From Xanthobacteraceae bacterium (GTDB lineage: Bacteria > Pseudomonadota > Alphaproteobacteria > Rhizobiales > Xanthobacteraceae), in contig JAIESR010000019.1 in the NCBI GenBank assembly GCA_019745775.1, forward strand, positions 119,708 to 183,707: a stretch of DNA of 64,000 nucleotides. The letters run 5' to 3'. This document shows positions 1-8,803 of the stretch, one piece after another. The position numbers and the translations under genes were made by a program. The notes under the pieces were generated by a model that saw nothing but the letters and a program-made list of their open reading frames with translations, had not been told where the DNA came from and did not search any database. How positions within the stretch are numbered: position 1 is the first letter of the stretch; each line of letters starts with the position of its first letter.

Positions 1-1
1 G

Positions 2-862
2 CTGTGCTACGCCGGCGTCCTGCTACGGCCGCAATATTCGATCCACCAGCCGACCGACGTGGTCGAGCCGATCCTCGCCGGCAACTGGCGGGGTGCGTTC
101 GCGCACAAGAACGGCGCCGGCGCCGCCATGACATTGCTGATCTTCATCGGCATCTTCGTCGCGCGCGTCTCCAACCGCTCGCTCGGCATCGCGATCGTCG
201 CGCTCGCCGCCTTCTTTCTGGTCTTCTCGCAGGCGAAGTCGCCGCTGCTGCTGCTGCCGATCGTTCTGCTGCTCTCCTGGCTCGTCCTTACCCTGCGCAG
301 CCCCGGTCTGACGGTCGCGCTCGTGATTGGCGTGCCGCTCGGCATCAACCTGCTGACCGTCGGCTCGGTCATGTTCCCCGGCATCGAGGCGTTGCTTTCC
401 ATCTTCATGTCGGACACGACCTATACCGGCCGCAACGAGATCTGGGGGTTCGCGCTCAACCATGTCGGCCAGCGCCCGGTTACCGGCTTCGGCTTCCAGG
501 CGTTCTGGGGCACCTCCGACCTCGTGGTCTCGGGCAGCATCCGCGAATCCTGGGCCTATCGCGCCAGCGACGCGCACAACGGCTACCTCAATCTGGCGGT
601 GATGACCGGCGTGGTGGGGCTCGTGCTGGCGCTAACCTGGATCGTCGCGCAGCCGCTCGCCGACGTCATCCGCAACAACACGAACCGCACCGATCCGCTG
701 ACCATGATGTTTGTTCAGATCTGGCTGTTCGGTGTGCTGCTTTGCGGCTTCGAGTCGCTGCTGTTCGCCGGCGGCAGCGCGCTGTGGGCGATGATGATCA
801 TGTCGATCGTGGGGCTGCGCTATCTCGTGTCGATGCCGTTGCGCGGGGGAGCGCATGCTTAG
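2..862 (+). CDS. O-antigen ligase-like membrane protein (5' partial)
   Basis: The reading frame is open from base 2, so the start codon lies upstream of the window. The visible ~286 residues are rich in hydrophobic segments, with a short polar stretch around YTGRNEIWGFALNHVG and a conserved-looking GFGFQAFWG. This pattern fits the Wzy_C/O-antigen ligase family, inner-membrane enzymes that polymerise or ligate undecaprenyl-linked glycans. The stop codon overlaps the start of the next glycosyltransferase by 8 bp, so they are probably co-translated. Whether it acts as ligase or as an EPS polymerase cannot be decided from sequence alone. Confidence 0.75.
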   Translation: MCYAGVLLRPQYSIHQPTDVVEPILAGNWRGAFAHKNGAGAAMTLLIFIGIFVARVSNRSLGIAIVALAAFFLVFSQAKSPLLLLPIVLLLSWLVLTLRSPGLTVALVIGVPLGINLLTVGSVMFPGIEALLSIFMSDTTYTGRNEIWGFALNHVGQRPVTGFGFQAFWGTSDLVVSGSIRESWAYRASDAHNGYLNLAVMTGVVGLVLALTWIVAQPLADVIRNNTNRTDPLTMMFVQIWLFGVLLCGFESLLFAGGSALWAMMIMSIVGLRYLVSMPLRGGAHA

Positions 863-2096
863 CCCGACGCCCTGCCTGCTCTCGATCAACAATTACTTCT
901 ATCCGCGCGGCGGCGCCGAGGTGCTGTTCCTCGAGCAGAACCGCATGTTCGAGGACATCGGCTGGCAGGTGGTGCCGTTCTCGATGCGGCACGCCAAGAA
1001 CCTGCCGACGCCGTGGTCGGCGTATTTCCCCGACGAGATCGAGTTCGGCGCGGATTACAGCCTCGCCAGCAAGCTCGTGCGCGCGCCGCGGGTGATCTAT
1101 TCGCTGCAGGCGCGCAGGAAGCTTCGCGAGCTGCTGCGCCGGATCAAGCCGCGCATCGCGCACGTGCACAACGTCTATCACCATCTCTCGCCGTCGATCC
1201 TCGGCCTGCTGCGGGACGAGGGCATCCCGGTCGTGCTCACCGTGCACGACCTCAAGCTCGGCTGTCCCGCCTACACCATGATGCGCGCCGGCAAGCCCTG
1301 CGATGAATGCCGCGGCGGCAACTTCCACCGCGTCGCGGTCAACCGCTGCATCAAGGGCTCGCTCGCGCTGTCGAGCCTGGTGATGCTTGAATCGTACGTG
1401 CATCGCTACCTCAAACTCTACGATGCCAACGTCACCCGCTTCGTGGTGCCGAGCCGCTTCATGCTCGAGACGCTGGTCGCGTGGGGATGGGATCGCGAGC
1501 GCTTCGTCTACATCCCGAACTTCGTCGACCACGACCGCTTCAAGCCGAAAGCGCCGGTCGGCAAGCGCTTCGTCTATTGCGGGCGGCTCGACGGCCTGAA
1601 GGGCGTCGCGACCCTGATCACCGCGGCGGCGAAAGCGCGGCAGCCCCTGACCATCGCGGGCGCCGGGCCGGACGAAGCGCGGCTGCGCGCGCTTGCCGCC
1701 GGGCTCGGGGCCGATGTCGACTTCCGTGGGCATCTCACCCAGGTTGCGCTCGCGCACGTGATCGAGACGGCGCGCGCGGTCGTCGTTCCCTCCGAGGTCA
1801 ACGAGAACGCGCCGCTTTCGGTGCTCGAAGCCTATGCCGCGGGACGCCCGGTGATCGGCTCGCGCATCGCCGGCATCCCGGAACTGATCCGCGCGGACGA
1901 GACCGGCGTGCTCTACCCGACCGGCGATGCCGATGCGCTCGCCGCCGCGCTCGCCCGCTTCGCGACGCTGCCGGACGAGCGGCTCGCCGCCATGGGCGCG
2001 GCTGGACGGCGATGGGTCGAGCGCGACTTCAGCGCCGCCGCCTATCGCACGCGCATGCTCGCGCTCTACCAGTCGATCGAGGATGGCGCGCGATGA
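855..2096 (+). CDS. Family 4 glycosyltransferase
   Basis: A 413-residue GT-B fold glycosyltransferase. The N-terminal domain begins with NYFYPRGGAEVLFLEQ, the usual glycine-rich acceptor loop, and continues with HVHNVYHHLSPSIL and VVLTVHDLKLGCPAY. The C-terminal domain has the GT4 nucleotide-sugar site: PSEVNENAPLSVLEAYAAGRPVIGS carries the E-x7-E type motif. A Cys pair (CDEC, then NRC) in the middle may be structural. It overlaps the upstream ligase-like gene by 8 bp and the next glycosyltransferase by 4 bp (ATGA), so all three form one operon. It should add a sugar to a lipid-linked polysaccharide repeat unit; donor and acceptor are unknown. Confidence 0.85.
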   Translation: MLSPTPCLLSINNYFYPRGGAEVLFLEQNRMFEDIGWQVVPFSMRHAKNLPTPWSAYFPDEIEFGADYSLASKLVRAPRVIYSLQARRKLRELLRRIKPRIAHVHNVYHHLSPSILGLLRDEGIPVVLTVHDLKLGCPAYTMMRAGKPCDECRGGNFHRVAVNRCIKGSLALSSLVMLESYVHRYLKLYDANVTRFVVPSRFMLETLVAWGWDRERFVYIPNFVDHDRFKPKAPVGKRFVYCGRLDGLKGVATLITAAAKARQPLTIAGAGPDEARLRALAAGLGADVDFRGHLTQVALAHVIETARAVVVPSEVNENAPLSVLEAYAAGRPVIGSRIAGIPELIRADETGVLYPTGDADALAAALARFATLPDERLAAMGAAGRRWVERDFSAAAYRTRMLALYQSIEDGAR

Positions 2097-3325
2097 ACAT
2101 GCCGCTGCGCGAGCCGCAAGTCTTCGCCTCGCAGGTTCGTTCGCCGCAATCCACCGCGGTGGGCGCGAAGCCGCTGCGCATCGTCATGCTCGGGCTACGC
2201 GGCTTTCCCGACGTGCAGGGCGGCGTCGAGCGCCACGTCGAGCATCTCTCGCGCCGGCTGGTCGAGCTTGGCTGCGAGGTCGAGGCGATCGTGCGCAGCC
2301 CGTACATGCCGGAGGATTGCCCCAGGACCTGGCACGGCGTGAAGCTTCATCCGATCTGGTCGCCGCGGGTGACCGGCGTCGAGGCGCTGGTGCACAGCTT
2401 CCTCGGCGTGTTCCACGCCGCGCGCATCAAGCCCGACATCCTGCACATCCATTCGATCGGCCCGGCGCTGTTTGCGCCTTTGGCGCGCGCGCTCGGCCTG
2501 CGGGTGGTCGTCACCCATCACGTGATGAACTACGAGAACGAGAAATGGGGCCCGGCGGCGCGCACCCTGCTGCGGCTCGGCGAGCGCATCGGCATGACCT
2601 TCTCCCATGCGCGGATCGCGGTGTCGCGCTTCCTCGCCGACCGCGTGACGCGCGACTACGCGGTGTCGATCCGGGTCATCCCCAATGGACTCGGCGAGCT
2701 GGCGACCGCGCCGTCGACCACGACGCTGCAGCAGTTCGGCCTCACCGCCGGGCGCTATCTGCTCACGGTGGCGCGCATCGATCCGCAGAAATGCCAGCTC
2801 GACCTGATCGAGGCGTTCCGGCAGGCGCAGCCGGCCGATTGGACGCTGGCGCTCGCGGGCGCCGCCGACTACGCCTCGGACTACGTCCACAAGGTGGTCG
2901 AGGCCGCCAGGCGGACGCCCGGCGTCGTGCTGCTCGGCCACCAGAAGGAAGCCGCGCTCGCCGAGCTCTACGGCAACGCCGGCGCCTTCGTCCTGCCGTC
3001 GAGCCATGAGGGCCAGCCGATCGCGGTGATCGAGGCGCTCGGCTACGGGTGCCCCGTCATCCTCAGCGACATCCCCGCGCACCGGGAGCTTGGGATCGTC
3101 GCGGGTCAATTCTTCCCCTCCGGCGACGTCGTGGCCCTGTCGAAGCGCCTGCGCGCGGTGTTCCGCGATCCGCCCGATCGCGCCGATCACACCGCCGATC
3201 GCGATCGCATTCTCAAGCGCCACGACTGGCGCCTGATCGCGCGCCACACGCTGCGCGCCTACTGCGCCGCGCTGCCGCCGCGCCGCGCGGTGGGGATTCG
3301 ATTGGGATTACGGGACCAAGAGTAG
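2093..3325 (+). CDS. Family 4 glycosyltransferase
   Basis: A 410-residue GT-B glycosyltransferase. The start is the ATG in the ATGA overlap with the previous gene; the frame is open further upstream, but homology begins only after this ATG. A ~25-residue leader precedes PLRIVMLGLRGFPDVQGGVE, the conserved N-terminal nucleotide fold and acceptor loop. The C-terminal half has RYLLTVARIDPQKCQLDLIEA and PSSHEGQPIAVIEALGYGCP, the GT4 donor-binding E-x7-E region. It is the last gene of the ligase-GT-GT operon. Likely role: exopolysaccharide or O-antigen repeat-unit assembly at the cytoplasmic face of the membrane. Sugar specificity is not predictable. Confidence 0.85.
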   Translation: MNMPLREPQVFASQVRSPQSTAVGAKPLRIVMLGLRGFPDVQGGVERHVEHLSRRLVELGCEVEAIVRSPYMPEDCPRTWHGVKLHPIWSPRVTGVEALVHSFLGVFHAARIKPDILHIHSIGPALFAPLARALGLRVVVTHHVMNYENEKWGPAARTLLRLGERIGMTFSHARIAVSRFLADRVTRDYAVSIRVIPNGLGELATAPSTTTLQQFGLTAGRYLLTVARIDPQKCQLDLIEAFRQAQPADWTLALAGAADYASDYVHKVVEAARRTPGVVLLGHQKEAALAELYGNAGAFVLPSSHEGQPIAVIEALGYGCPVILSDIPAHRELGIVAGQFFPSGDVVALSKRLRAVFRDPPDRADHTADRDRILKRHDWRLIARHTLRAYCAALPPRRAVGIRLGLRDQE

Positions 3326-3344
3326 ACGCTGGCGCAAATCTCAA

Positions 3345-3462
3345 TCCGTCATCCTGAGGTGCCCGCCGAAAGGCGGGCCTCGAAGGACGACGGCCCGGCT
3401 GTTGCAACACCGTGGCCGTGCATCCTTCGAGGCGAGCTTCGCTCGCACCTCAGGATGACGGA
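3345..3462. repeat. Intergenic long palindromic repeat
   Basis: Outer arms at 3345-3362 and 3445-3462 are perfectly complementary over 18 nt (core CATCCTGAGGTGC). Inner arms are CCTCGAAGGA on the left and TCCTTCGAGG on the right, and each half carries its own small hairpin (near 3362-3377 and 3431-3446). It lies between the convergent glycosyltransferase and flippase genes. The form matches interspersed palindromes common in Bradyrhizobium-type genomes. It may also act as a bidirectional transcription barrier, but no T-tract is visible. Confidence 0.8.
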
Positions 3463-3498
3463 CTGAGGGTTCGCCGATCCGATAGAAGGATAGCTGTA

Positions 3499-4965
3499 CT
3501 ATCCCGTCGCCGCTTCCGCCGCGCGCGACCGCCGGATCACGGGCATCAGGTAGACCAGCCCGATCGCCGCCAGCACCGCGCAGGCGAGCGCCGTCGACGC
3601 CAGCGTGCGCGTCATCGCATGCCCGGCGATCGCCAGCGCGCCGCAGCCGATGGCGACGGCGTCGGCGATGCCGACGGTGCGGAAGCCGAACAGCTTTTGC
3701 ACCCGCGCGGCGACGATCGGCTGGAATACGATTGCGGCGAAGATCATCGCGGCCGGGATCGCCAGCATGCCAAGCCACGCCGCCGTGACGAACGGCGTCG
3801 TCGTCAGCACCAGGAACGACGAGCCCGTCAGCACGACCGCGACATTGGCCTGCCCGGCCGATATCAAGAGCCGGTCGGAGGTGGCGTAGAACGATTGCAC
3901 GAAGGTCGGGATCGCCAGCCAGATCAGCAGCGCCTCGGCGCCGCGATAGTTGCCGAACACCGGCAGCAGGTACGGCGCCAGCACGAAGATCGCGCCGATC
4001 GTGAACACCGTGCAGCCGATCACCAGCCGCCGGCAGAGCTCGACCTCCTGCCGCAGGGCCGCGAGGTCGCCGATTTCCTGGAGGTGGCCGGCGTGCGGCG
4101 AGAATCGCTTGAGCAGCGCGAGCTGGAAGAACGCGTAGAGCGCGGCGATGCGCGACGCCACCGCATAGTCGGCGACCGCTTCCGACGGGAACAGCGCGGC
4201 GGCGACCAGGATGTCGACCGCGCCGAGCTGGTTCGCGAACAGCGTCGCGATCACGAATTTTCCGGTGTAGGTGTAGTCCCACGACGTCCACGGCGTCGTG
4301 CCGGCGATGCCGCGGTTGAAGATCCGCCGTGCCGCCCACAGCCACGGCAACAGCACCGACAGCGTCAGCACATGCGCAACATAGGCGTCGCCGAGGCTCG
4401 CCAATGCGGCGAGCGGCAGCAGCACGATGCGGATCGCGCTCGGCACCACCTCGCCGAGCACGATCGATTCCGTAATGCGCGAGCGGCCTTCGAGTGCGCC
4501 GGTCGCGACGACCAGCAGCGTGGTGAACACCGCAAACGGCGCCAACAGCTCGAACCAGGCCGCGAGGCCGGGCTTGTCGAGCCACGCCGCGATCGGCCCG
4601 GCGGCGAGATAACCGATGAGCGCGATCGCGCCTGACACGAGCGCGCCAAGGATCGCCGAATAGCGATGCAGCTTGACCTCGGAGTCCTGGTCGTGCGGAC
4701 GCCGCGAGACATGGAAGAGCAGCAGCAGCGAGGGCCCGACGCCGAGCGCGATGCTGGCCAGCCGGTAGAAGCCGAACGCCGTCATCATGTCGCCGAAGCC
4801 GTCCTTCGACAGGATGCGGGAGAGGATCACCAGCACCACGAACTGGGAGGCGAGGCCGAACAGCCGCGCGCCGGAGACGACCGCCAGCACCTTCAGATAG
4901 GCGCGCATGCGCGAGCCGCGCATGGCCGCCGAAACCGCTCCCGCCAGGGCCGCAATCGATCGCAT
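3499..4965 (-). CDS. Wzx-like polysaccharide flippase (MATE/MVF superfamily)
   Basis: A 488-residue polytopic membrane protein with about 12-14 hydrophobic segments along its whole length. It begins with a short basic N-terminus and then the first helix, LKVLAVVSGARLFGLASQFV, typical of the polysaccharide biosynthesis/flippase family. The family moves undecaprenyl-pyrophosphate-linked repeat units across the inner membrane. The location opposite the glycosyltransferases and next to a chain-length co-polymerase supports a role in the same surface polysaccharide pathway. No soluble domain is present. The start is the ATG preceding RSIAALAGAV; a second possible ATG (MRGSRMRAY) lies 14 codons in. 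Confidence 0.85.
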   Translation of the reverse strand: MRSIAALAGAVSAAMRGSRMRAYLKVLAVVSGARLFGLASQFVVLVILSRILSKDGFGDMMTAFGFYRLASIALGVGPSLLLLFHVSRRPHDQDSEVKLHRYSAILGALVSGAIALIGYLAAGPIAAWLDKPGLAAWFELLAPFAVFTTLLVVATGALEGRSRITESIVLGEVVPSAIRIVLLPLAALASLGDAYVAHVLTLSVLLPWLWAARRIFNRGIAGTTPWTSWDYTYTGKFVIATLFANQLGAVDILVAAALFPSEAVADYAVASRIAALYAFFQLALLKRFSPHAGHLQEIGDLAALRQEVELCRRLVIGCTVFTIGAIFVLAPYLLPVFGNYRGAEALLIWLAIPTFVQSFYATSDRLLISAGQANVAVVLTGSSFLVLTTTPFVTAAWLGMLAIPAAMIFAAIVFQPIVAARVQKLFGFRTVGIADAVAIGCGALAIAGHAMTRTLASTALACAVLAAIGLVYLMPVIRRSRAAEAATG

Positions 4966-5000
4966 CAGTTGCTCTACGCTCGCTGACGTGAAGCAAATTG

Positions 5001-5065
5001 GTGCGGCGAGCTCGGTCTGCTCCCTCTCCCCGGAGGGGAGAGGGAGCTCACCGAGTTCGCCGCAC
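5001..5065. repeat. Nested palindromic repeat with CTCCCTCTCCCC core
   Basis: Outer arms at 5001-5016 and 5050-5065 pair over 16 nt with one mismatch. Inner arms CTCCCTCTCCCC and GGGGAGAGGGAG are perfect with a tiny loop. It sits between the divergent flippase and co-polymerase genes. The same inner core recurs at 51447-51544 in this window, so it belongs to an interspersed family. Confidence 0.75.
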
Positions 5066-5267
5066 TGTCACGGTGTCTAGCTACGTTCGTCTTGTCTTAG
5101 CAGCCCTGCATGCCGCGATGCGGCGCGGCATCGACGTTCCGGCAGGCTTTTCGGGTTTACCCTAACGGCACAAAGCCTGGCCCCGGCGGGCGCATTAACT
5201 TGCGGGCGACGTTCCGAGCATGAACATGATTGGAATGCCCTGACGAGGGCAGATCCACGGAACTGCA

Positions 5268-6824
5268 ATGTTCATCGATACCAGACAGACCGCGACGATC
5301 GCCCATGCTCAGCCGGTGCCGGCGCCGGCCACAACCGCGCCCGCCAACGGGCCGGCCGTCGATGTCGCGTGGCTGGCCGAGGTCGTCTGGAGCCGCAAGC
5401 GCACCGTCGCGCTCGGCGTCGTGGCCTGCATGCTGGCGGCGTTGCTGTTCGGCGTGTTCGCGCCGGCGCGCTACACCGCCACCGTGCAGGTGCTGGTCGA
5501 TCCCAACGACCTGCGCGTGGTCGACAACGTGCTGCGCGGCCAGAACCAGCTCACCGAGACCCACATCACCCAGGTCGAGAACCAGGTCCGCGTGCTGCTC
5601 TCGAACAACGTCGCCAAGCGCGTGGTCGAGCGGCTCAATCTCGACCGCGATCCCGATTTCGTCGGCGGTGCGAGCGGGCTCGACCCGCGCGCCGTGTTGC
5701 GCGCGCTGTTCGGCGGCGCGCGCGACCGTTCCGATCCCGCGATCGAGGCGCTGACCGCGCTGAAGAAGCGGATTCAATCACGTCGGGTCGACCGCACCTA
5801 CGTGGTCGATGCCAGCGTCTGGGCGCACAGCCCGCAGCGCGCGGTCGAGCTTGCCAACGCGCTCCTGGAATCGTTCATGGAGGAGCAGTCGGCCGGCCGC
5901 GCCGAGGCCGCGCGGCGCGCCTCCACCTCGCTGAATGCCCGGCTCGCCGAGCTGCGCGAGCGCGTGCAGCAGGCCGAGCAACGGGTCGAGGACTACAAGA
6001 AGGCCAACAATCTCCTGTCGTCGAGCGGCACGCTGGTGAACGAGCGCCAGCTCACCGAGCTCAACAGCCAGCTCATTCTGGCGCGCAGCCGCAGCGCCGA
6101 AGCCAAGGCACGCTACGACAAGATCGCCGAAGCGCAACGCAACCGCGCCGATCCCGGCGCCATCGGCGAGGCGGTCGGCTCCGCCACCATCACGGCGCTG
6201 CGCACGCAGCTCGCCGAGATTGCGCGCAAGGAAGGCGAGATCAACGCCACGCTCGGCGGCCGCCATCCGGCGGTGATCGAGATCGCGTCGCAGGCGGCGC
6301 GCATCCGCCGCATGATCGAGGAAGAGGTCGCGCGCATCGCCGAGGCGGCGCGCAACGACATGGAGCGCGCCCAGGCCAACGAAGCGTCGCTGGCGGCGAG
6401 CCTGGAGCGGCTGAAAGACGAGCTCGAAGGCACCAACAGCGCCAGCGTGAAGCTGCGCGAGCTCGAGCGCGACGTGCAGGCCGGCCGCTCGGTCTATGAG
6501 TCGTTCCTGGTGCGCACGCGCGAGGTTTCGGAGCAGGAGCGGCTCGACACCACCAATATCCGCGTGATCGCGTCGCCCGATCTGCCGGAGAACCGCAGCT
6601 TCCCGCCGCGCACGCTGATCCTGCTCGCCGGCAGCGCCGTGCTCGGCGGCATGCTCGGTGTCGCGCTGGCGTTCTTCGGCGCGTGGCGCGATCGCCGCCG
6701 CCCGGCGCTCGCGCCGGCGAGCCGGCCGTCGCCGCCCCTCGTGCCGGTAGCGGAGCACGCAAGCGAGCCGTACGCACCGTCACCGCCGCAAGCCGCGCCG
6801 CGCAAGCAGGCGTTCCGGCTATAA
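5268..6824 (+). CDS. GumC/Wzz-type polysaccharide co-polymerase
   Basis: A 518-residue inner-membrane protein of the Wzz/GumC (PCP) family. A proline- and alanine-rich cytoplasmic N-terminus precedes the first membrane helix (about residues 45-65, RTVALGVVACMLAALLFGVF) and the Wzz motif YTATVQVLVDPND. The periplasmic part is a long Ala/Glu/Arg-rich coiled coil (about residues 190-410). A second helix near residue 445 (LILLAGSAVLGGMLGVALAF) leads to a short Pro-rich tail. There is no C-terminal Walker A tyrosine-kinase (BY-kinase) domain, so a separate kinase may exist outside the window. It probably sets chain length or assists export of the polysaccharide made by the neighbouring locus. Confidence 0.88.
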   Translation: MFIDTRQTATIAHAQPVPAPATTAPANGPAVDVAWLAEVVWSRKRTVALGVVACMLAALLFGVFAPARYTATVQVLVDPNDLRVVDNVLRGQNQLTETHITQVENQVRVLLSNNVAKRVVERLNLDRDPDFVGGASGLDPRAVLRALFGGARDRSDPAIEALTALKKRIQSRRVDRTYVVDASVWAHSPQRAVELANALLESFMEEQSAGRAEAARRASTSLNARLAELRERVQQAEQRVEDYKKANNLLSSSGTLVNERQLTELNSQLILARSRSAEAKARYDKIAEAQRNRADPGAIGEAVGSATITALRTQLAEIARKEGEINATLGGRHPAVIEIASQAARIRRMIEEEVARIAEAARNDMERAQANEASLAASLERLKDELEGTNSASVKLRELERDVQAGRSVYESFLVRTREVSEQERLDTTNIRVIASPDLPENRSFPPRTLILLAGSAVLGGMLGVALAFFGAWRDRRRPALAPASRPSPPLVPVAEHASEPYAPSPPQAAPRKQAFRL

Positions 6825-7398
6825 AAATTTTCTGATCATAGCGAGGCGGCGAAAACATTCGCTGCGGTCGCGCGTTGGCGAAACGCGCCACAATTCACGG
6901 ACGGATTATCATACGCGTTCTGTTGATAGCGCGTTTGACACTTCCGCGCGCTCACCTACCTTCGCTTCGTGCCGTTCGCTTGAGGGTGTTCGTCGCGCGA
7001 CGTCGCGTGGGGGGCGGGATGCGGGGTCCTGCGAGTCCGAGCAGGCACACCGACGGCCCGGGAGACGACCGGGCAACACCGCCCTCCCACAGTGACCGGC
7101 GGGGCGTGCGAACGCGCCCGTATCACGTCGAAGGGCACATAGTGGTAAGTGCTGTAAGAATGTAAGTTTCGAACTAAGCCAATGATTGATTTCAGGAATA
7201 TATCTTACACCCGATCTTACACCCTGCGCCGGCGGTGCATGAAGAAGCCGCCGGCTGGCCGCCGCAGCGCGCCCGCGAGAACGATCACACTTGCGTCAAA
7301 TCAGATGTGCGCACGGCCGAGTCGCAAATTCGCCCGACGCGCGTGCAACACGGCGCGCGGCGGAGCCGTGTCGTCTATCGCGTCGATCGTCGTGGAAG
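6825..7398. other. Gene-free, hairpin-rich intergenic region
   Basis: No convincing coding sequence was found over 574 bp. It contains hairpins at 7028-7045 (CCTGC/GCAGG) and 7056-7074 (GCCCGG/CCGGGC). It also has a cluster of TGTAAG motifs: two forward (7153-7158, 7161-7166) facing two reverse (7204-7209, 7216-7221). It lies downstream of the leftward tRNA-Leu and downstream of the co-polymerase gene. It could hold a small RNA, a terminator region or a protein-binding site; I cannot assign a known RNA family. Confidence 0.4.
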
Positions 7399-7485
7399 TG
7401 GTGCCCCTGGCCGGACTCGAACCAGCACGATGTCGCCACCAACAGATTTTGAGTCTGCCGCGTCTACCAATTCCGCCACAGGGGC
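7399..7485 (-). tRNA. tRNA-Leu (anticodon CAA)
   Basis: Read on the minus strand, the gene starts GCCCCTG and ends CAGGGGC-A-CCA, giving a perfect 7-bp acceptor stem with encoded CCA. The D-arm sequence GCGGAATTGGTAGACGC is the class II leucine pattern. The anticodon loop CTCAAAA places CAA at positions 34-36 (reads UUG). A long variable arm follows, and the T-loop is GGTTCGAGTCC. The length is 87 nt. Confidence 0.97.
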
Positions 7486-7497
7486 TTGTGAGGCGCG

Positions 7498-7525
7498 ATA
7501 ATAGCTACGAGCCGCGAAGGGTCAA
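7498..7525 (-). promoter_or_regulatory. Promoter of tRNA-Leu
   Basis: On the minus strand TTGACC (7520-7525), a 16-nt spacer and TATTAT (7498-7503) form a near-consensus sigma-70 promoter. The -10 element ends 12 nt before the first tRNA base at 7485, the expected distance for a very short tRNA leader. Confidence 0.75.
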
Positions 7526-7578
7526 TCGCCGCGGCCGGCCGGCATGGAGAAAGCCGCCGACAAGGAGTAGATAGGGGT

Positions 7579-8142
7579 ATGGACGCGAGATTGCACCAGC
7601 CGCGGGCGGCCCAGAACCTGGTCGATTGGGCCTATGCCAATCCGATCATCGCGGCCGCGGCCATGGTGGCGGTCGGCGGCGCCGCGACCATCGTCGGCGC
7701 CTGGATATTCGAGTATCTCGGCTACCGGCCGTGCCCGCTCTGCCTGGAACAGCGCTATCCGTACTACTTCGCGATCCCGCTCGCGGTGTTCGTCATCCTC
7801 GGCGAGACCGTCGGCAGCCGCCGCCGCATCCTGCTGGCGGCGCTCGCGGTGATCGCGGGGCTGATGCTGTGGAACGCCGGGCTCGCCGGCTATCACGCCG
7901 GCGTCGAATGGAAGTGGTGGCCGGGCCCGAACACCTGCGGCGGCACCGCCGATCTCGGCGGTTCCGGCGATCTGCTCAAGCAGTTGCAGTCGATCCGGGT
8001 CGTGCGCTGCGACGAGGCGGCGTGGACGTTCCTCGGCCTCTCGCTCGCGGGCTACAATTTCTTCATCTCGCTCGGGCTGAGCGCGGTGGCGGTGTGGGGA
8101 TTCCTGATGGGGCGGAAACTGCCGCCGCGGCCGGAAAATTGA
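7579..8142 (+). CDS. dsbB: Disulfide bond formation protein B family
   Basis: A 187-residue inner-membrane protein with four hydrophobic helices. It has the DsbB redox pair CPLC (Cys52/Cys55) in RPCPLCLEQRYPYYFAIP, and a second periplasmic pair at about Cys120 (GPNTCGG) and Cys144 (VVRCDEAAW). DsbB reoxidises DsbA and passes electrons to quinone. The N-terminus is longer than in E. coli, with an amphipathic stretch before helix 1. It starts ~90 bp right of the tRNA gene and is convergent with the HNH gene. Confidence 0.9.
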   Translation: MDARLHQPRAAQNLVDWAYANPIIAAAAMVAVGGAATIVGAWIFEYLGYRPCPLCLEQRYPYYFAIPLAVFVILGETVGSRRRILLAALAVIAGLMLWNAGLAGYHAGVEWKWWPGPNTCGGTADLGGSGDLLKQLQSIRVVRCDEAAWTFLGLSLAGYNFFISLGLSAVAVWGFLMGRKLPPRPEN

Positions 8143-8150
8143 TCCGTGGA

Positions 8151-8708
8151 TCACGGATCGAGCTCGGTGTCCCAGTAGAGATAGTCGAGCCAGCTATCGT
8201 GCAGATAGTTCGGCGGGAACAGCCGGCCGTTGCGGTGCAGGTGATGCACCGACGGCTGATACGGCATCTGCGAGGGATACATCGAGGCTTCCGCCATCGT
8301 CTTGTTGCCCTTGCGCAGATTGCACGGCGAGCACGCCGCGACGACGTTGCCCCACGTGGTGTGGCCGCCGCGCGAGCGCGGGATCAGGTGATCGAACGTG
8401 AGATCGTCGCGCGTGCCGCAATACTGGCAGGAGAAGCGGTCGCGCAGGAACACGTTGAACCGGGTGAAGGCGGGCTGCGTCGCGGGCTTCACGAACGACT
8501 TGAGCGAGACCACGCTCGGCAGCTTGATCTCGAGGGTCGGCGAGTGAACCGCGCGGTCATAATGCGCGACGATGTTCACCCGATCGAGGAACACCGCCTT
8601 GATCGTGTCCTGCCAGGACCACAGCGACAGCGGGTAGTAGCTCAGCGGACGGAAGTCCGCGTTCAGGACGAGGGCAGGCCAGCCCGTTGGCGACACGTGC
8701 GAGTTCAC
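8151..8708 (-). CDS. HNH endonuclease family protein
   Basis: A 185-residue protein with a conserved N-terminal domain beginning WPALVLNADFRPLSYYPLSL and a C-terminal zinc-bound HNH module: CQYCGT, then FDHLIPRSRGG, WGNVVAACSPCN and LRKGNK. The two CxxC pairs should bind zinc, and the DH of FDHLIPR with the later Asn form the nuclease site. This type is a widespread stand-alone chromosomal HNH protein in Alphaproteobacteria; its substrate is unknown. There are no restriction or phage genes nearby. The start is a GTG; a GAGG lies about 9 nt upstream. Confidence 0.85.
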   Translation of the reverse strand: MNSHVSPTGWPALVLNADFRPLSYYPLSLWSWQDTIKAVFLDRVNIVAHYDRAVHSPTLEIKLPSVVSLKSFVKPATQPAFTRFNVFLRDRFSCQYCGTRDDLTFDHLIPRSRGGHTTWGNVVAACSPCNLRKGNKTMAEASMYPSQMPYQPSVHHLHRNGRLFPPNYLHDSWLDYLYWDTELDP

Positions 8709-8803
8709 GGCAGCGTCCTCAACCTCCTAGGTGCGACACCGCAACGAGTCACAGTCTATAGGATAGGGCGACAGAATTGTGAAGCCGCTGCCGGGCCTTA
8801 TCG

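Noticed and set aside
6875..7165. Possible 96-codon gene after the co-polymerase
   Set aside because: It is Arg/Pro-biased, has no ribosome site or domain, and overlaps hairpin-rich DNA.
6825..7485. Integrated element or attachment site at tRNA-Leu
   Set aside because: No integrase, phage gene or duplicated tRNA 3' end was found on either side within the window.
8151..8708. HNH protein as part of a defence or restriction system
   Set aside because: It stands alone between dsbB and an esterase gene, with no methylase, helicase or mobile-element context. This HNH type is common as a single chromosomal gene in Alphaproteobacteria.
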